A stretch of 64,000 nt of DNA. Source: Ulota crispa (Eukaryota; Streptophyta; Bryopsida; Orthotrichales; Orthotrichaceae). Numbering within the stretch: position 1 is the stretch's first letter; each line of letters opens with the position of its first letter. A program made the translations under genes and the position numbers. Below, one piece after another: positions 25,436-35,822 of this stretch. The stretch spans positions 12,292,727-12,356,726 of the forward strand of contig OY987245.1 in assembly GCA_963920765.1 (NCBI GenBank), written 5' to 3'. The notes beneath the pieces are model-generated. The model made no database searches, was not told where the DNA came from, and saw only the letters and a program-made list of their open reading frames with translations.

Positions 25436-25928
25436 TGTCACAGACATGAATAGATTGACCTAGAAGGTTCTAGAAGGTTCTAGAGGATTAAAAAATTCTA
25501 GAGGATTAAAAGGATCCAAAGGATTAGAAGGTTCTAGAAGGTTTAGAAAGATAAAAGTCTTAGAAGTTTCTAGAAGGTTGAAAGCTTCTAGAAGGTTGGA
25601 AGCTTCTAAAAGACTAGAAGCTTTTAGAAGCTTAAAAGCTTCTAGATGACTAGAAGCTTTTAGCCTAGAAGCTTAGAAGGCTCATGAAAGGTAGAGGCCT
25701 CAACCTTTGAATATATATAGGAGTTGAGGCTGAGAGGTTCCTTAGTCTTAACAATTCATCTTGCTTCCTTAGTCTTTGGCCTTCAAGCCTTAGCCTTTTG
25801 CCTTGCTTTTGTCTTATATCATTATCATCTGAAATACATTTTCATCCTTAGTTTTAGTATTCCTCTGCATTCTTGTTTTGATTCTTGACTCCCAAACTTT
25901 GTTCTGGTCCTTGAGTTCGTCCCTGACA
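25436..25928 (+). repeat. 3' LTR of the Ty3/gypsy element
   Basis: It starts TGTCACAGACATG and ends CGTCCCTGACA. It carries the same layout as the 5' LTR: a perfect four-unit heat-shock element at 25463-25480, a three-unit element at 25563-25575, more GAA/TTC pairs to about 25670, and TATATATA at 25712-25719. The two copies differ by substitutions and small indels, yet the perfect heat-shock modules are kept in both. Confidence 0.9.
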
Positions 25929-26279
25929 ATAAGTATTTTTCAAGAACAATTTTTAAATTGTTGAACAATTTTACTCTATAGCCTAAAAAACATTTTGATG
26001 AACCAAAATAAGGTTTGGTGGTCTCTAAAGGGTTAACTTGCCTCCATGAGATCATTGAACATGATAAATGCTTTCTCAACAATTGAAAGTAGTATAAAGG
26101 AGCGTCTTAGTGGGACAAGAACTATACTTAATTTGGAGCTTTATATTGAGACGTAGGGAGTATATCTAAATCAATCAATGTCCAAACGAACAAAATATAA
26201 AAAATTTACAAAGTATTTTGAAATTGTATCTCTATTTGTAATATTCTTTAATTTTTATGCTCCTAATTGTAATTTCCCC

Positions 26280-27340
26280 TAAAGTTTTAATTTTGATTAC
26301 TCCTAAACAAGACCATTATTTTTATTTTGATGAAAGTTTAAAAAATGGTCATAAATAGAATCCTAAAACAAAATATTAAAACTAGAAGTGAGACTCTATT
26401 GTATTCTTAAAACTGATTAAAAATGTTATTATAAGATGAGGCTGAGAGTGAAAAGGAATCTAAATTCACAATTAAACTCTTATCTATAATCATGAGGTTG
26501 AGTTTGTTCTTTAGATTTTGTTGTGATTTGTAAGCTTGTTGTGATTAGCTTAATTATGAACCAAGGAAGGTATGTAATACTACAAATTTTCAAAAGAATA
26601 TATTGTATGATATCTATCTGGTATATAATTTTTTACAATTTTTTGTCAAATAAGTAATACTATTGTCAAACCGTTTTGAAAAAGGTAAAGAATAAAAAAT
26701 AAAGAGATATGGAGATTGGCTATATAGTCATAGTCTTGAGCCGTCTTTTATGAAGTACGGTTTTGGGACCATACACGGTAATAAGTGTCCTCTCACTGCA
26801 CTTCAGTGCCATTTCGACACACTGTAGATTGCACTAGACCCATGCCTTTAGTCTTTGATAAGCTTATTAACCCTTTAAGGACGAATGGATCTCCGTGGCT
26901 TGCCTTGCTTGTAGCATTCTACAGTGTTTTGCACATGGGCATTAGTAATATTGCTTCAAAAATTTGGAAAAGTCAACAGTGCATGATACCCTCATGAAAA
27001 TTGCAAAAAGAGCAGCTCGGGAGCTAACATCATATATCACAATTTAGGTTACAAAACAAAATGAATGTATCTCAAGAGGTAATTTTTTGCCTACCATGAT
27101 GCAGTATGCATTGATCACTTCTGAAAAAAAATCAGATCAAAATTAGTCGAGTGGGACGTTTTTTTTTTTTTTTTTTGGTCAGTGCCGACGTTTAGGATTA
27201 ACGAATGCCCCCTAATTATTTCATCGATATCTATCGTTATTCATCCCGATTCAAAACCCATTCATCGACTGTCATCCTGATGCCAAAGCATTCATCCACA
27301 TTCATCCGAATGCATCGTCCTTAGTTCAAACTCTGAAGCT
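26280..27340. other. Intergenic and putative promoter side of the XS/XH gene
   Basis: No gene is supported. A run of about 20 T lies near 27160-27178. The region after about 27200 is richer in GC and leads into what I take as the 5' untranslated exon of the downstream gene. The small open frame at 26785-26997 shows no recognisable domain. Confidence 0.5.
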
Positions 27341-28251
27341 CCGTGCCCCCGCCCTCGAGAACGTCGAGATTCTTGAAGCCTTGTTGCGTTTTCAGCAAAC
27401 ACAATCTCGCTTTAAGCTTAGATTGTCGCAATTTTACGTATGTTGTTGTGTTCCTGCACCTCCTCATCGTTGTCGATGTTTCATTAGGTTATCTCATCTT
27501 GCGGATCAGAGAACCGTGGCGAAGAGCTTGGCTTGGACGAGCGTCGCCGCGAGCAAAACGGGTAAGTGTTTTGTCGAATTTTGCATTGCGTGTCGTGTAT
27601 ACCGTTCCAATTTCACATCGTTCTTTCTCTCTACAGAAACGTATGGGATCTGTATTCTTAAACCTTGAATAATTTTTGCGTAATTTCAAATTACGTGTGA
27701 GTGTTCTGTGTCAATTGAGCTTTTTCTTGTTCTTGAAGTTTCTGCTTTTTAGGCACTACGACATTGCAACAATTGGTGTTAGTTCTTAAGGCTAGCGAAA
27801 CCTTAAGCAAAGAGAGACGGAGAGAAGGAGAGAATAAGATCCGTGAGACGATGAAAAAGGGGCTCAAGTTGAGGGAGGTGTTTAGAAGTGATGTAGAGTG
27901 AGAGTAGAGGCAAAGGGAGATTAATTGAGGTTTTAAGGAGGGGAGATTGTTGATGGACAAGTGGTGGTGGTGGTGATGCAGGAGGGCGAAGGTGGCGACG
28001 ATTGTGAGCAGCGAAGGTTGAGAGAAGGTGACCAAGGCGCAGCTGTTGTTGGTCAGGTACGATATTTTAGTACCGTTTAGTAGATGCGTTGGATGGATTT
28101 TTTTCTTACGGTGGCTGAACTGGTAGTAAAATTCAATTTTTGCAAGCCTTTTTTGCTGAAGATTGCAATGCAGACTGTATGCAAGTATTGAGATGGTTCA
28201 GTTTGCAATCTTTTAATTTTTTGCTCAATTTTTGCATTGATTGACGCAGGG
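27341..28251 (+). other. Putative 5' untranslated exon and leader intron of the XS/XH gene
   Basis: A good donor (CGGGTAAGT at 27559-27567) and a good acceptor (TTGACGCAG ending at 28249) bracket about 690 bases just upstream of the start codon. This suggests an untranslated first exon followed by a leader intron. The model rests on splice signals alone, with no protein evidence, so it is tentative. Confidence 0.5.
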
Positions 28252-31200
28252 ATGGCCGACTCTGACGGTGATGAGTATGATTCAGACGAGCTGTCTGAAG
28301 CGTATGAGGAGGCCAAGGCAAGGCTTGCGGATGGGACAGCGAAGTGTACAAACTTCGATGGAACATTTCGGTGTCCCTATTCCCCGGGTCGCAAGAAGCA
28401 GGATTACAAGTACCATGAGATACTCCAGCATGCTGTGGGAGTGGGGAAAGGGAAGCGGGGCCCTGTTAAAGCTGGAAGGCATCGTGCCTTGCGAGAGTAC
28501 TTGGAAAAGGATTTGGCTGCAAGGGCAAAGCCTCAGGCAGAGCGAGTTGTGCATTTGCAGCAATCCATTCCTCCTAGGAAGGACATTGAAGAAAAATGGG
28601 TGTGCCCTTGGATGGGCATCTTGCAAAACATCGACAACAAGTCTCGAAGACCCTCAGACAATTTTCGTATTGGTGCTGGCGGGGCCGACATTAAAGAGAA
28701 GCTTAAGGTATTTAATTCTTTCTTCCTATGCTTTTTATTTTAAGGAAAATTTCATGGATACCCCTGGAGTTTGCAATATTTTCATAGATACCCCTGCTTT
28801 TTCAGAAATATCAGAAATATACTTGGACCAAAAAATTTAGGCGTTTGTTTTATTATGCATGTCATTTCCTTCTCCCTTTGTGTGCACACTATTTCTTTCT
28901 TGTTATGCGTGCACACAAAGGAAGAAGAAAAGTGACACGCACAACAATCCAAACCCTAAATTTTTTGGTCCAAGGGTATTTATGATATTTCTGAAAAAGC
29001 AGGGGTATCTATGAAAATACTGCAAACTTCAGGGGTATCCATGAAATTTTCCCTTTATTTTAATAGGTGAATGTCTATTGTATGTGTTCTTTGACCGTCT
29101 TTGATACGGTACTCTACTGGATCGTCTCTTTTCTGTTGGATGATGGAGTCTTAAACCCTAATACGAAAGAGTTTGTAACTCTAGAGAGAGTGATCAGCCA
29201 CTAATTGGCACTGTGTATTTGTGTGAGCTTTGACCTAATTGTCTGAAGGATGATGACAGGATGAGAAGGAAGTCCTGATGGAACCCTAATGCGTTGCACT
29301 GTTTATGACAACATTTTTCTGATATTGAACTGATTTCAGGTCTTCAATCCAGTGTCTGTCAAAGTTCTCTATGACATCAGAGGTCATCTCGGTGTTGCTG
29401 TCGTCGAGTTTCAAAACTCTATAGTTGGCTTTAAGGATGCTGAAGCGTTTGGGAACAGTTTCTATTACAAGAGGAGGGGACGTAGGGATTTTGAACAAGA
29501 TTATCCAGATAAATGCGGCACACACTTGTATGGGTGGATGGCTACCAAGAAGGTACGTTCGTCACGGCAAACTTTTCAGTTTTTTTTTTAATGTTTTTTA
29601 GAGATTAAAAAATTCATTGTAATAAAAATGGAATGTGGCCAATGTGCAGGATTTTGAGACCTCTGACAAACTTTTACACGATCATCTGAAGGCAAATGGT
29701 GATTTGAAAAGTTTAACAGACATTGTGAGGGAACTAGAGCTTAAAGCACTTCAACAGGTGGTTGTTCTTCAAAGTGCTGTGATGAAAAAGGACGATGTCT
29801 TGATAGCAACAACTCGGCAGAACTGGAGCTTGTCAAACAAAGTTGACTATGTCACGGCCCAACGTGAACAAGCTGAAGCAGAGATGCAAAAACTCAACGA
29901 CGCTCATAAAAAGGGTAAGAAGAGGGTGAAATCACTATTTTTCTTTGGATTAGAGCCTTTCATTTTGTAATAATGTCAAGTATGAGGGAGACAGATTGTC
30001 TGCAATGTCTTTGAAATGCTCATGGATAACCTCGTCTGCAGAACTCGAGGATTTGCAACGAGCGCAATCGTCAGCAGCTGAAGAGCATGAGAAGAACATG
30101 CGAGTCCTTCGATTGCATACCGAGAGCAGGATGCTGGAGTTGCAAAGCAAGATTTCTGAACACGAAAAGTTGAACTTGGAGAATGAGGCTGAGAAGGCTC
30201 GTCATTGTGAAGAAAAAGAAGAGGTAACCCTAAACCCTAATACCGGCCCTTTTCTCTCGTTGTTAGTGCTTCATTTGTTCGTTGTTTTATCCCGTGGTGG
30301 TTTCTGACCTTCGAATTTTTTTGTGGGGTCCATGCGGTTTAGGCACAAAGGTTGTTGGATTTGCTTAAGATCCAACTCAAGCAACATGAAGTTCAAGAGT
30401 CAAAACAGGTTGAACTCATCAAGAAGCATAAGGTTGACACTCCACCTCCACTTTTGGTGTCATGTTGCACCGAGTATTGAGTGGGATATTGTTGCATCAT
30501 TTTTTGATTTATATATTAATACAACAATCTTGTCGCAGACTTGAAGTGTAGGTTTCTTATTAATAAGAGCCAGGTAATTCATGTTTTTCTTTTTGTCTAT
30601 TTCATTAAAGCAGGTATTAACGCTTAGGTTTGACCGCATGTACGGCAGGAGGAGAGAGAGAACTTTGAGAACGAATTGCAAGAACAACGGAAGAAACTCC
30701 AAGCGAAACAGAATCGTGAATTGGAGAGTCAACGAGTAGCAGAGCAGTTGGAAGCGGAAAAATCCAAGAAGGCAGAGATTGTGGAGTCTCAGAGAGAGGA
30801 GACAGACAATGAAAAGGAATGCAACAAGAAGATTGCGGAGTTGGAGGAAAAGTTGAAAGACCTCGAAGAGGATTTGGATGGGAAACATGATCTTCTAAAT
30901 GATTTGACTATGTCCCAAAGACAAGCAAATGATGAAGTTGAGATGGCCAAGGCGGCAATACTTCGATCTAAAGTATGTCTGTTCTTCCAACATCCCTTGT
31001 AGTGTAGTGTTGTCTTTGAACGATTGTATGTTCTTTCTCGAGCACAACTTGATGATCTTGAATCAAGCTAATTTTGGAACTGGTTTTTCTGAACTAGGTG
31101 TTGCAAAAGTACGGGACATCAGAGCTTGCGGTGAAGAGTCTGGGCGAGCTGAATACTGAAGGATGGTTTGACGTCTGTGAAGATAAGTTCAAAACTGCTG

Positions 31201-32294
31201 CACTGTTCACGGCATGGGTGAGTAGGCTTGATAATAAATTACGAACTCAAACCTTCAGTCCACTCAAGATGGTGCCCGATGGCGGAGGTGACAAACGGAA
31301 GGTTAGATATATCCTCCACTTGGTTTCTTCATTTCTGTATTGCAAATAATTATCATCTATTTGCATCAATCACACCAAATCGTGTGGGTCACAAAAAAAT
31401 TCAACCATGAAGATTTTTTCTCTTCAGCAATTGTATTAAAGGTAAGAGGTCTATAATCCGACCATGTTCTAAATGCTTTTCCTATTAAGGGAGAGTGACA
31501 TGTTCCTTCAAAGATGTATTACTATCATTGATGAGTTAGGTAGGCTTAAATGGTCGGTTTATATAAGAGTGACATGTTCCTTCATAGATGTATTACTATC
31601 ATTGATGAGTTAGGTAGGCTTAAATGGTCGGTAAGAGTGACATGTTCCTTCATAGATGTATTACTATCATTGATGAGTTAGGTATTGATGAGTTAGGTAG
31701 GCTTAATGGGCTTCAGTGGTCGGTTTATATAGCTTAAGTGGTCGGTTTATATAGCGTAAGTGGTCGGTTTATGTAGCTTAAGTGGTCGGTTTATGTAGCT
31801 TAAGTGGTCGGTTTATATAGCTTAAATGGTCGGTTTGTATACCTCCTACCTTAGTAGATTTGTGTTCATCGAAGTATCATGAGCTGTGGTGGATTGTGGA
31901 AACGTTTCAAACATAATCACATACATCTATATCTCTTGCTGACAAAGACGTAACGTGTCTGTTGTAAATTTTTCAGTACGTGGTTGACGAGGCTGACCCG
32001 ACGTTGACAAGGCTCCGCAAAAAGTATGGATCTATAGTGGCAGATGCCGTTGGTGCAGCAGCCTTGGAGATCGAGATTTGGAACCCTAGCGGAAGGTACA
32101 TAATCCCAATGCCATGGGATTTCAAAGCGAATAAGAGAGCTACCATCAGTCAGATCATCGAGCACATTGTGAAGATACTCAACAGTAAAGAAAAGGAAGT
32201 CAACGAAGTCCAAGAACAGCTCAAGGCTTTGCAAAAAAAAGTCCAGTTGAAGACCCCTCCTTCTGCGCCAGCAAGGAAGAAAGCTCGGCTGTAA
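28252..32294 (+). CDS. XS/coiled-coil/XH protein, FDM/IDN2 family (RNA-directed DNA methylation)
   Basis: FDM/IDN2 proteins bind double-stranded RNA and support de novo DNA methylation at Pol V-transcribed loci. Exons: 28252-28707, 29340-29552, 29650-29914, 30042-30223, 30343-30408, 30649-30972, 31098-31301, 31977-32294. All junctions are GT-AG, giving 675 aa in frame. Domain order is an acidic N-terminus; a zf-XS-like segment (about 38-66); the XS domain (about 112-220, with EEKWVCPWMGIL and GVAVVEFQNS); a long charged coiled coil (about 235-500) for dimerisation; and the XH domain (about 503-650, with KSLGELNTEGWF and EIEIWNPSGRYIIP). One zinc ligand seems lost: the segment reads CPYSPG (Cys41, Ser44) where relatives have CPFC. 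The exact paralogue (FDM1-5 or IDN2) cannot be fixed. The start follows a clean splice acceptor. Confidence 0.93.
28743..29053. mobile_element. Mutator-like MITE inside intron of the XS/XH gene
   Basis: The element is 311 bp. The left end AGGAAAATTTCATGGATACC and the right end GGTATCCATGAAATTTTCCC are inverted repeats, and the arms can be followed for about 130 bases each. An identical 9-bp TTTATTTTA flanks both sides (28734-28742 and 29054-29062), the target duplication length of Mutator-like elements. Being within the intron at 28708-29339, it will be transcribed with the gene and can fold into a long hairpin. Confidence 0.92.
31492..31684. repeat. Tandem repeat, three copies of about 68-74 bp, in the last intron of the XS/XH gene
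   Basis: A unit beginning AGAGTGACATGTTCCTTC starts at about 31492, 31566 and 31634, each copy ending in a TAGGTAGGCTTAAATGGTCGG-like stretch. It lies in the intron 31302-31976 and leads directly into a second, shorter tandem repeat that reuses the GGTCGG motif. Confidence 0.85.
31710..31841. repeat. 22-bp minisatellite, six copies
   Basis: Six head-to-tail copies of a 22-base unit close to GCTTAAGTGGTCGGTTTATA(T/G)A fill 31710-31841 exactly (6 x 22 = 132). Copies differ at one to three positions. The unit is related to the end of the longer repeat immediately upstream. This suggests that both grew by successive slippage from one GGTCGGTTTATAT seed. Confidence 0.9.
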
Positions 32295-32804
32295 ATTTTT
32301 ACAATGTTTCCACAGAGCGGAGATGTAAGTTTTAAGTTTTGAATGTGCCATTTGCATGCACCACACCCCTTTCAAAAGCTCCAGATCTTGTTTATGTCAT
32401 TTACCACGTTTTTCATTATTCGTACACAAGTTCCCGTGTATCCAAAGTCGACCCTATCCCTGAAAGTCCCCTGATCATTCCATTGCAAAAGCCGAACTTT
32501 GCAAGGAACGTAAATCTACTATTTTATATTCAACATGATAAATCTGGAAAACTCTAGAAAAGTTTCTTTACAGTACCCTACTAACAACAATGAAAAAGAA
32601 ACTTGCCAAGAATCTGAATGTGGAACCTTGAAAGTAGCATTACTAACGCTTCAAAAAAAGGCCATGTTTTAGCTGATGAGCATCTGCAACTACAAACTTC
32701 GATGTACACCCAAAAAGCTCGGAGCAATCGTCACATTGTCTCTGCCTATCAATACCAGTTGGGACTCGAACAAAGTTCTTCCCCCCTCCCCTACTCACCC
32801 TTTA
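32295..32804. other. Convergent 3' regions of the XS/XH and PHO88-like genes
   Basis: The two genes end tail to tail with 510 bases between stop codons. The 3' untranslated regions must lie in this gap and could overlap. No further gene or repeat is seen in it. Confidence 0.7.
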
Positions 32805-35772
32805 CTACAGTTCCTTCACTTCGGTGCTCTCTACACGTCGTGGTCTTCTCTCTGCCCTTGACAAAGGTTGGCTCCCTGTGCTGTTGGCAGCGTCTTCAAT
32901 TGCCGGTGTCGGTGCACCATCGTCATCGTCCTTCTTATCCGGATGTGCCTCTTCTGGAGCCATTTCCTTCTTCATAGCTTCGAATCTGGTGTAGCAGGAA
33001 AACAAACATCAAACAAACAAATCAATCGATTGTGGTAAAGGAGGAGGTTTCAAGATTTGTACAACACTAGCAACATATGAAGGAATAGCACAAACACAAA
33101 GTCGAATCTATGGAGAAGTAAGAATGCTATAACTACGGTGAAGATTCGTATGTACAGCATTTGTTGCTACTTGATTCACTCATACTTGTAGCTACATTTC
33201 AAAGGAACTGAATATCTTAGCTGTATGACATTTCTTTTAGTTACTTTGAAATCCTCCAGGACCAGAAATTATACGTTTTGGAACTACAAGCTAAAAAGTT
33301 GTTAACCCGTAAATCCCTAAGGCACCAAATTCTGGTGGTTTTTACTTTTAGAATTTAAAGCCTTGGGCATTTAGGGGTTAAAAATGAAGATATTCCCTTC
33401 GTTCAGAAAATAGAGAGTTGCAACTCAACCAAGGTGTTGATGACATATAGGCAGTATATGGTTAATAAATACAATTGCAAGTAATTCAATTCTTGTGAGT
33501 TAAAAAACTACTCACTTGGCCATTGGTGAATCAACGGGAAATGGTCGCTTCAACTTTTCATCGTTGGCGGGATCCTTCTTCAGAATGTACAAGGCGAAGA
33601 GAGCGTTGTCGTATAAAGTAACTGGTTCAGTGACTGCATCCACATTCGTTGTACATCAGGAATGACATTTCAATATGGGTCGTAGTTTCAGTAATTTACA
33701 TAGGAAAACATGAATGCAGTACTTAATAACATGCAAAAGACCAAAGGGTACATATACGAGAGAAAGGTTCTAGAGGGAAGTACCCATTTGTAGAAGAATT
33801 GCGGGGACGACTTGCATGTACACATGGATACCAACGGTCATTGCGGCTCTCTGCATGCATAAAGTAGGTGGACATTAAAATCCTGCCTAAATTTGATGAT
33901 GGGTTTGAAATCTCATCCTCAAATAATATTCTCAGAGCTCCAGGAGAACATAAACGAATGTACTTCTACCGCATACAAGGAAAGCATCACAAATTAAACC
34001 CTAATACATTGACAAAGTTCTTGCTGTTTTGTCAAAAATCATTATATTCGTAGAATTCTCATGTTGTTAGTGCTAATGCACTGAAATGGTGTGGAATTAA
34101 CATCTTTTTAACCCCTAAATGCCTGAGGCACCGAATTTCGGTGGATTTTACACTAGAATTTTGAGCCTCAGGCATTAATATCATCCGTATTTACTTGATA
34201 TTCAATAACAAACACTTTTACAAGGCTGACTTGACATCCATTAAGCATTAATTTCGATATTGAAGCATTGAACTAATATCAAACAGACGTCAGATTTGAC
34301 ATTGACTAATAGTCAATAACTTTGAGAATTCTAACCGGGGATCATTTGAGTATTGACACAATAACTAGAAAACTATTAAAATGAAAGTGGTTCCTAAATC
34401 ATCCATAAAAAAAGACATTCCACTCGCTTGAAGCTCAATCGATCTCAGTGAACATGAAAAAACTGACGGAAAACCCAAAGTACTAACCATTCCGAAACTT
34501 TGGGCCAGCTTCTTGAGTTCAGACATGTCATAGTCCTTGTGTGTCATCTCCTTCTCTTCAGTAGGCCCTCCTCTGCATCATAAGTAGAAAACATCACATT
34601 CGGTTTCTCACTACAGATATTTCCTACCCTAAAACATCATCGAAGGAACTATTAAAAGCTCAGTGATCTTGAGGATGAAATCCTGATAAGAAAGACGTTC
34701 ATGTTTAAAAAAAAAGACTGAATGAAAAAAAACCAAGTTAGTGACGCTGGAAACAATGCAGCACGGGTTGTTAGATGACGATACCTAATAACAACCGTAA
34801 ATTAAAAGCAAACCCTACTAAACCTTGGCTACAACGTGAATATTAATAACTACAACAAAATTCTCTGAACAGCATAACCTAAGCCACTTCTAGGTCAAAC
34901 TTTTTGCATGCTATTAATTCTCTCATACAGTACTCAGACAGTACCCCGAACAATACATACTAAAATGCGTTCAAAACGGCTCTCAATTGTCAATTTCAAG
35001 GAGTCATTTAAACAATTCAAACAGTGCTCAATTGCAAACTCGGTTAATTTTAGGGGTTAGTGACACAAGGATACTCCCACAGAGTTCGATCACCAGGGAG
35101 TCTAATAGCTCTACAAGACTCAAACATATCCATAACAGACACGATTTAAGAAGAAGAAAAAAAACATACAGAATAAGAAATAAAAAGACCAAAACACTCG
35201 CTGGTCAAATGTGCGGATCCATTTGCGAATCACTACAAAAAGTATGACTGCAATCTCAACCAAACAAAAAGTCCCTGCGGTGCGCACAAGAAAAAAAGAC
35301 ACCTGCAAGCAAGCTCATCGAGCAACAAATCCTTTTCCTAGAATAGTTGCGCAAGTTTCAACGCCCTCCCATGAAACCCTAAATTCGCACATACAGGGGA
35401 TTGGTTGTTTGCAAAAGTTTCAACGCCTTCCAATGAAACCCTAAATTTGCACATACAGGGGATTGATGCACAAGTTTCAACGCCCTCCATGAAACTCTAA
35501 ATTCGCACATACAGGGGATGGATTGGCCATAAAGTAATAAGAAGAAGGGCTTACGTGAGAGAAGGGACCTTGACTTTCACGGATTTCTTCTCATCGCCAT
35601 CGCGGCTGATGCGCTGGTAAATGGCGCCCAGGGCAACGAAGATGGCAAGCTGGGAGAGAGCGTACAAGATGCGGATGACGATCAAGTTGCGCGGCACCTC
35701 GAAGTTGATGTTGGCTGCCTTGAGGCCCATCAGCACCGCCGGGCCGAGCAGCATTTTCCACGGGAACGCCAT
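32805..35772 (-). CDS. PHO88/SND3-type ER membrane protein
   Basis: This looks like the PHO88 family (yeast Pho88/Snd3), which in fungi acts in SND-pathway targeting of proteins to the endoplasmic reticulum and was first linked to phosphate transport. Exons in transcript order: 35772-35555, 34572-34488, 33850-33784, 33633-33516, 32985-32805. All introns are GT-AG, giving 222 aa in frame. Hydrophobic spans lie near residues 6-22 and 27-50 (VIRILYALSQLAIFVALGAI), with another near 104-125 (AAMTVGIHVYMQVVPAILLQ). Conserved blocks include PFPVDSPMAKFEAMKKEM. The C-terminal tail is acidic then basic, ending VKEL, which is not a clear retention signal. Upstream in-frame ATGs exist, but MAFPWK is chosen as the family-like start. 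A telo-box sits about 45 bases upstream of the ATG. Confidence 0.85.
33299..33383. repeat. Short copy of the TTAACCCCTAAATGCC inverted-repeat family, in a PHO88-like gene intron
   Basis: TTAACCCGTAAATCCCTAAG on the left is mirrored by GGCATTTAGGGGTTAA on the right, with only about 45 bases between. A related short copy lies at about 34108-34177 (TTAACCCCTAAATGCCTGAG, then GCCTCAGGCATTAA). Both are inside introns of the PHO88-like gene. They are deletion derivatives or solo termini of the longer copies at 38038-38319 and 45355-46462. Confidence 0.75.
35352..35519. repeat. Three-copy tandem repeat in intron 1 of the PHO88-like gene
   Basis: A unit of about 57-62 bases containing GTTTCAACGCCCTCC, AAACCCTAAAT and GCACATACAGGGGATTG begins near 35353, 35415 and 35472. 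Copies differ by a few changes. The repeat lies just upstream (in genomic order) of the first exon's donor site and therefore close to the 5' end of the gene. Confidence 0.88.
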
Positions 35773-35813
35773 CTCTCGGATTCTGGTGATGGAGATGGTG
35801 ATGGACAAATTGG

Positions 35814-35822
35814 AAACCCTAA
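35814..35822. promoter_or_regulatory. Telo-box upstream of the PHO88-like gene
   Basis: AAACCCTAA lies about 45 bases upstream of the chosen start codon. Telo-boxes are common in plant 5' leaders of growth-related genes and are bound by telomere-repeat-binding factors. Activity here is inferred from the motif alone. Confidence 0.5.

Larger units (their letters stand above)
20661..25928 (+). mobile_element. Chromodomain Ty3/gypsy LTR retrotransposon, decayed
   Basis: The element has two LTRs (20661-21184 and 25436-25928). The 5-bp flanks ACAAG (20656-20660) and ATAAG (25929-25933) look like a target duplication with one change. A purine-rich tract (AGAAGGGGAGG, 25423-25433) sits just before the 3' LTR. 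Internal order is gag remnant, protease, reverse transcriptase, RNase H, integrase, chromodomain, which is the Ty3/gypsy order with a chromovirus-type tail. Many stops and an apparent gap between gag and protease show it is not autonomous. The LTRs differ at many sites, so the insertion is not recent. Confidence 0.92.
19405..26159. mobile_element. Stowaway-like element inserted in the MULE-type element and itself interrupted
   Basis: CTCCCACTGTCCCATTACAA at the left end and a right end reading TTGAGACGTAGGGAG are Stowaway-type inverted repeats, flanked by TA at 19403-19404 and 26160-26161. Removing the block joins two parts of the MULE-type arm that match the opposite arm. This supports insertion at a TA. 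Without the retrotransposon the element is about 1.5 kb, long for a MITE. No transposase is recognisable in it. Confidence 0.65.
19122..26279. mobile_element. Mutator-like (MULE-type) inverted-repeat element split by later insertions
   Basis: The left end GGGAAATTACAAATAGGGGC (19122 onward) pairs with the right end ATTGTAATTTCCCC (to 26279). The arms are recognisable inward for well over 100 bases and share TCGTTTGGACATTG on the left with its complement near 26170-26190. The same terminal sequence flanks the intact copy at 55050-55472. The two halves are separated by a Stowaway-like element and, within it, a retrotransposon. No 9-bp target duplication could be recognised, so the exact ends are less sure. 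Confidence 0.7.

Noticed and set aside
28241..28840. 199-codon open frame in the +1 frame of the XS/XH first coding exon
   Set aside because: The alternative frame (28252-28707) encodes clear zf-XS and XS motifs with matching splice sites. The longer frame is a shadow that runs on into a MITE.
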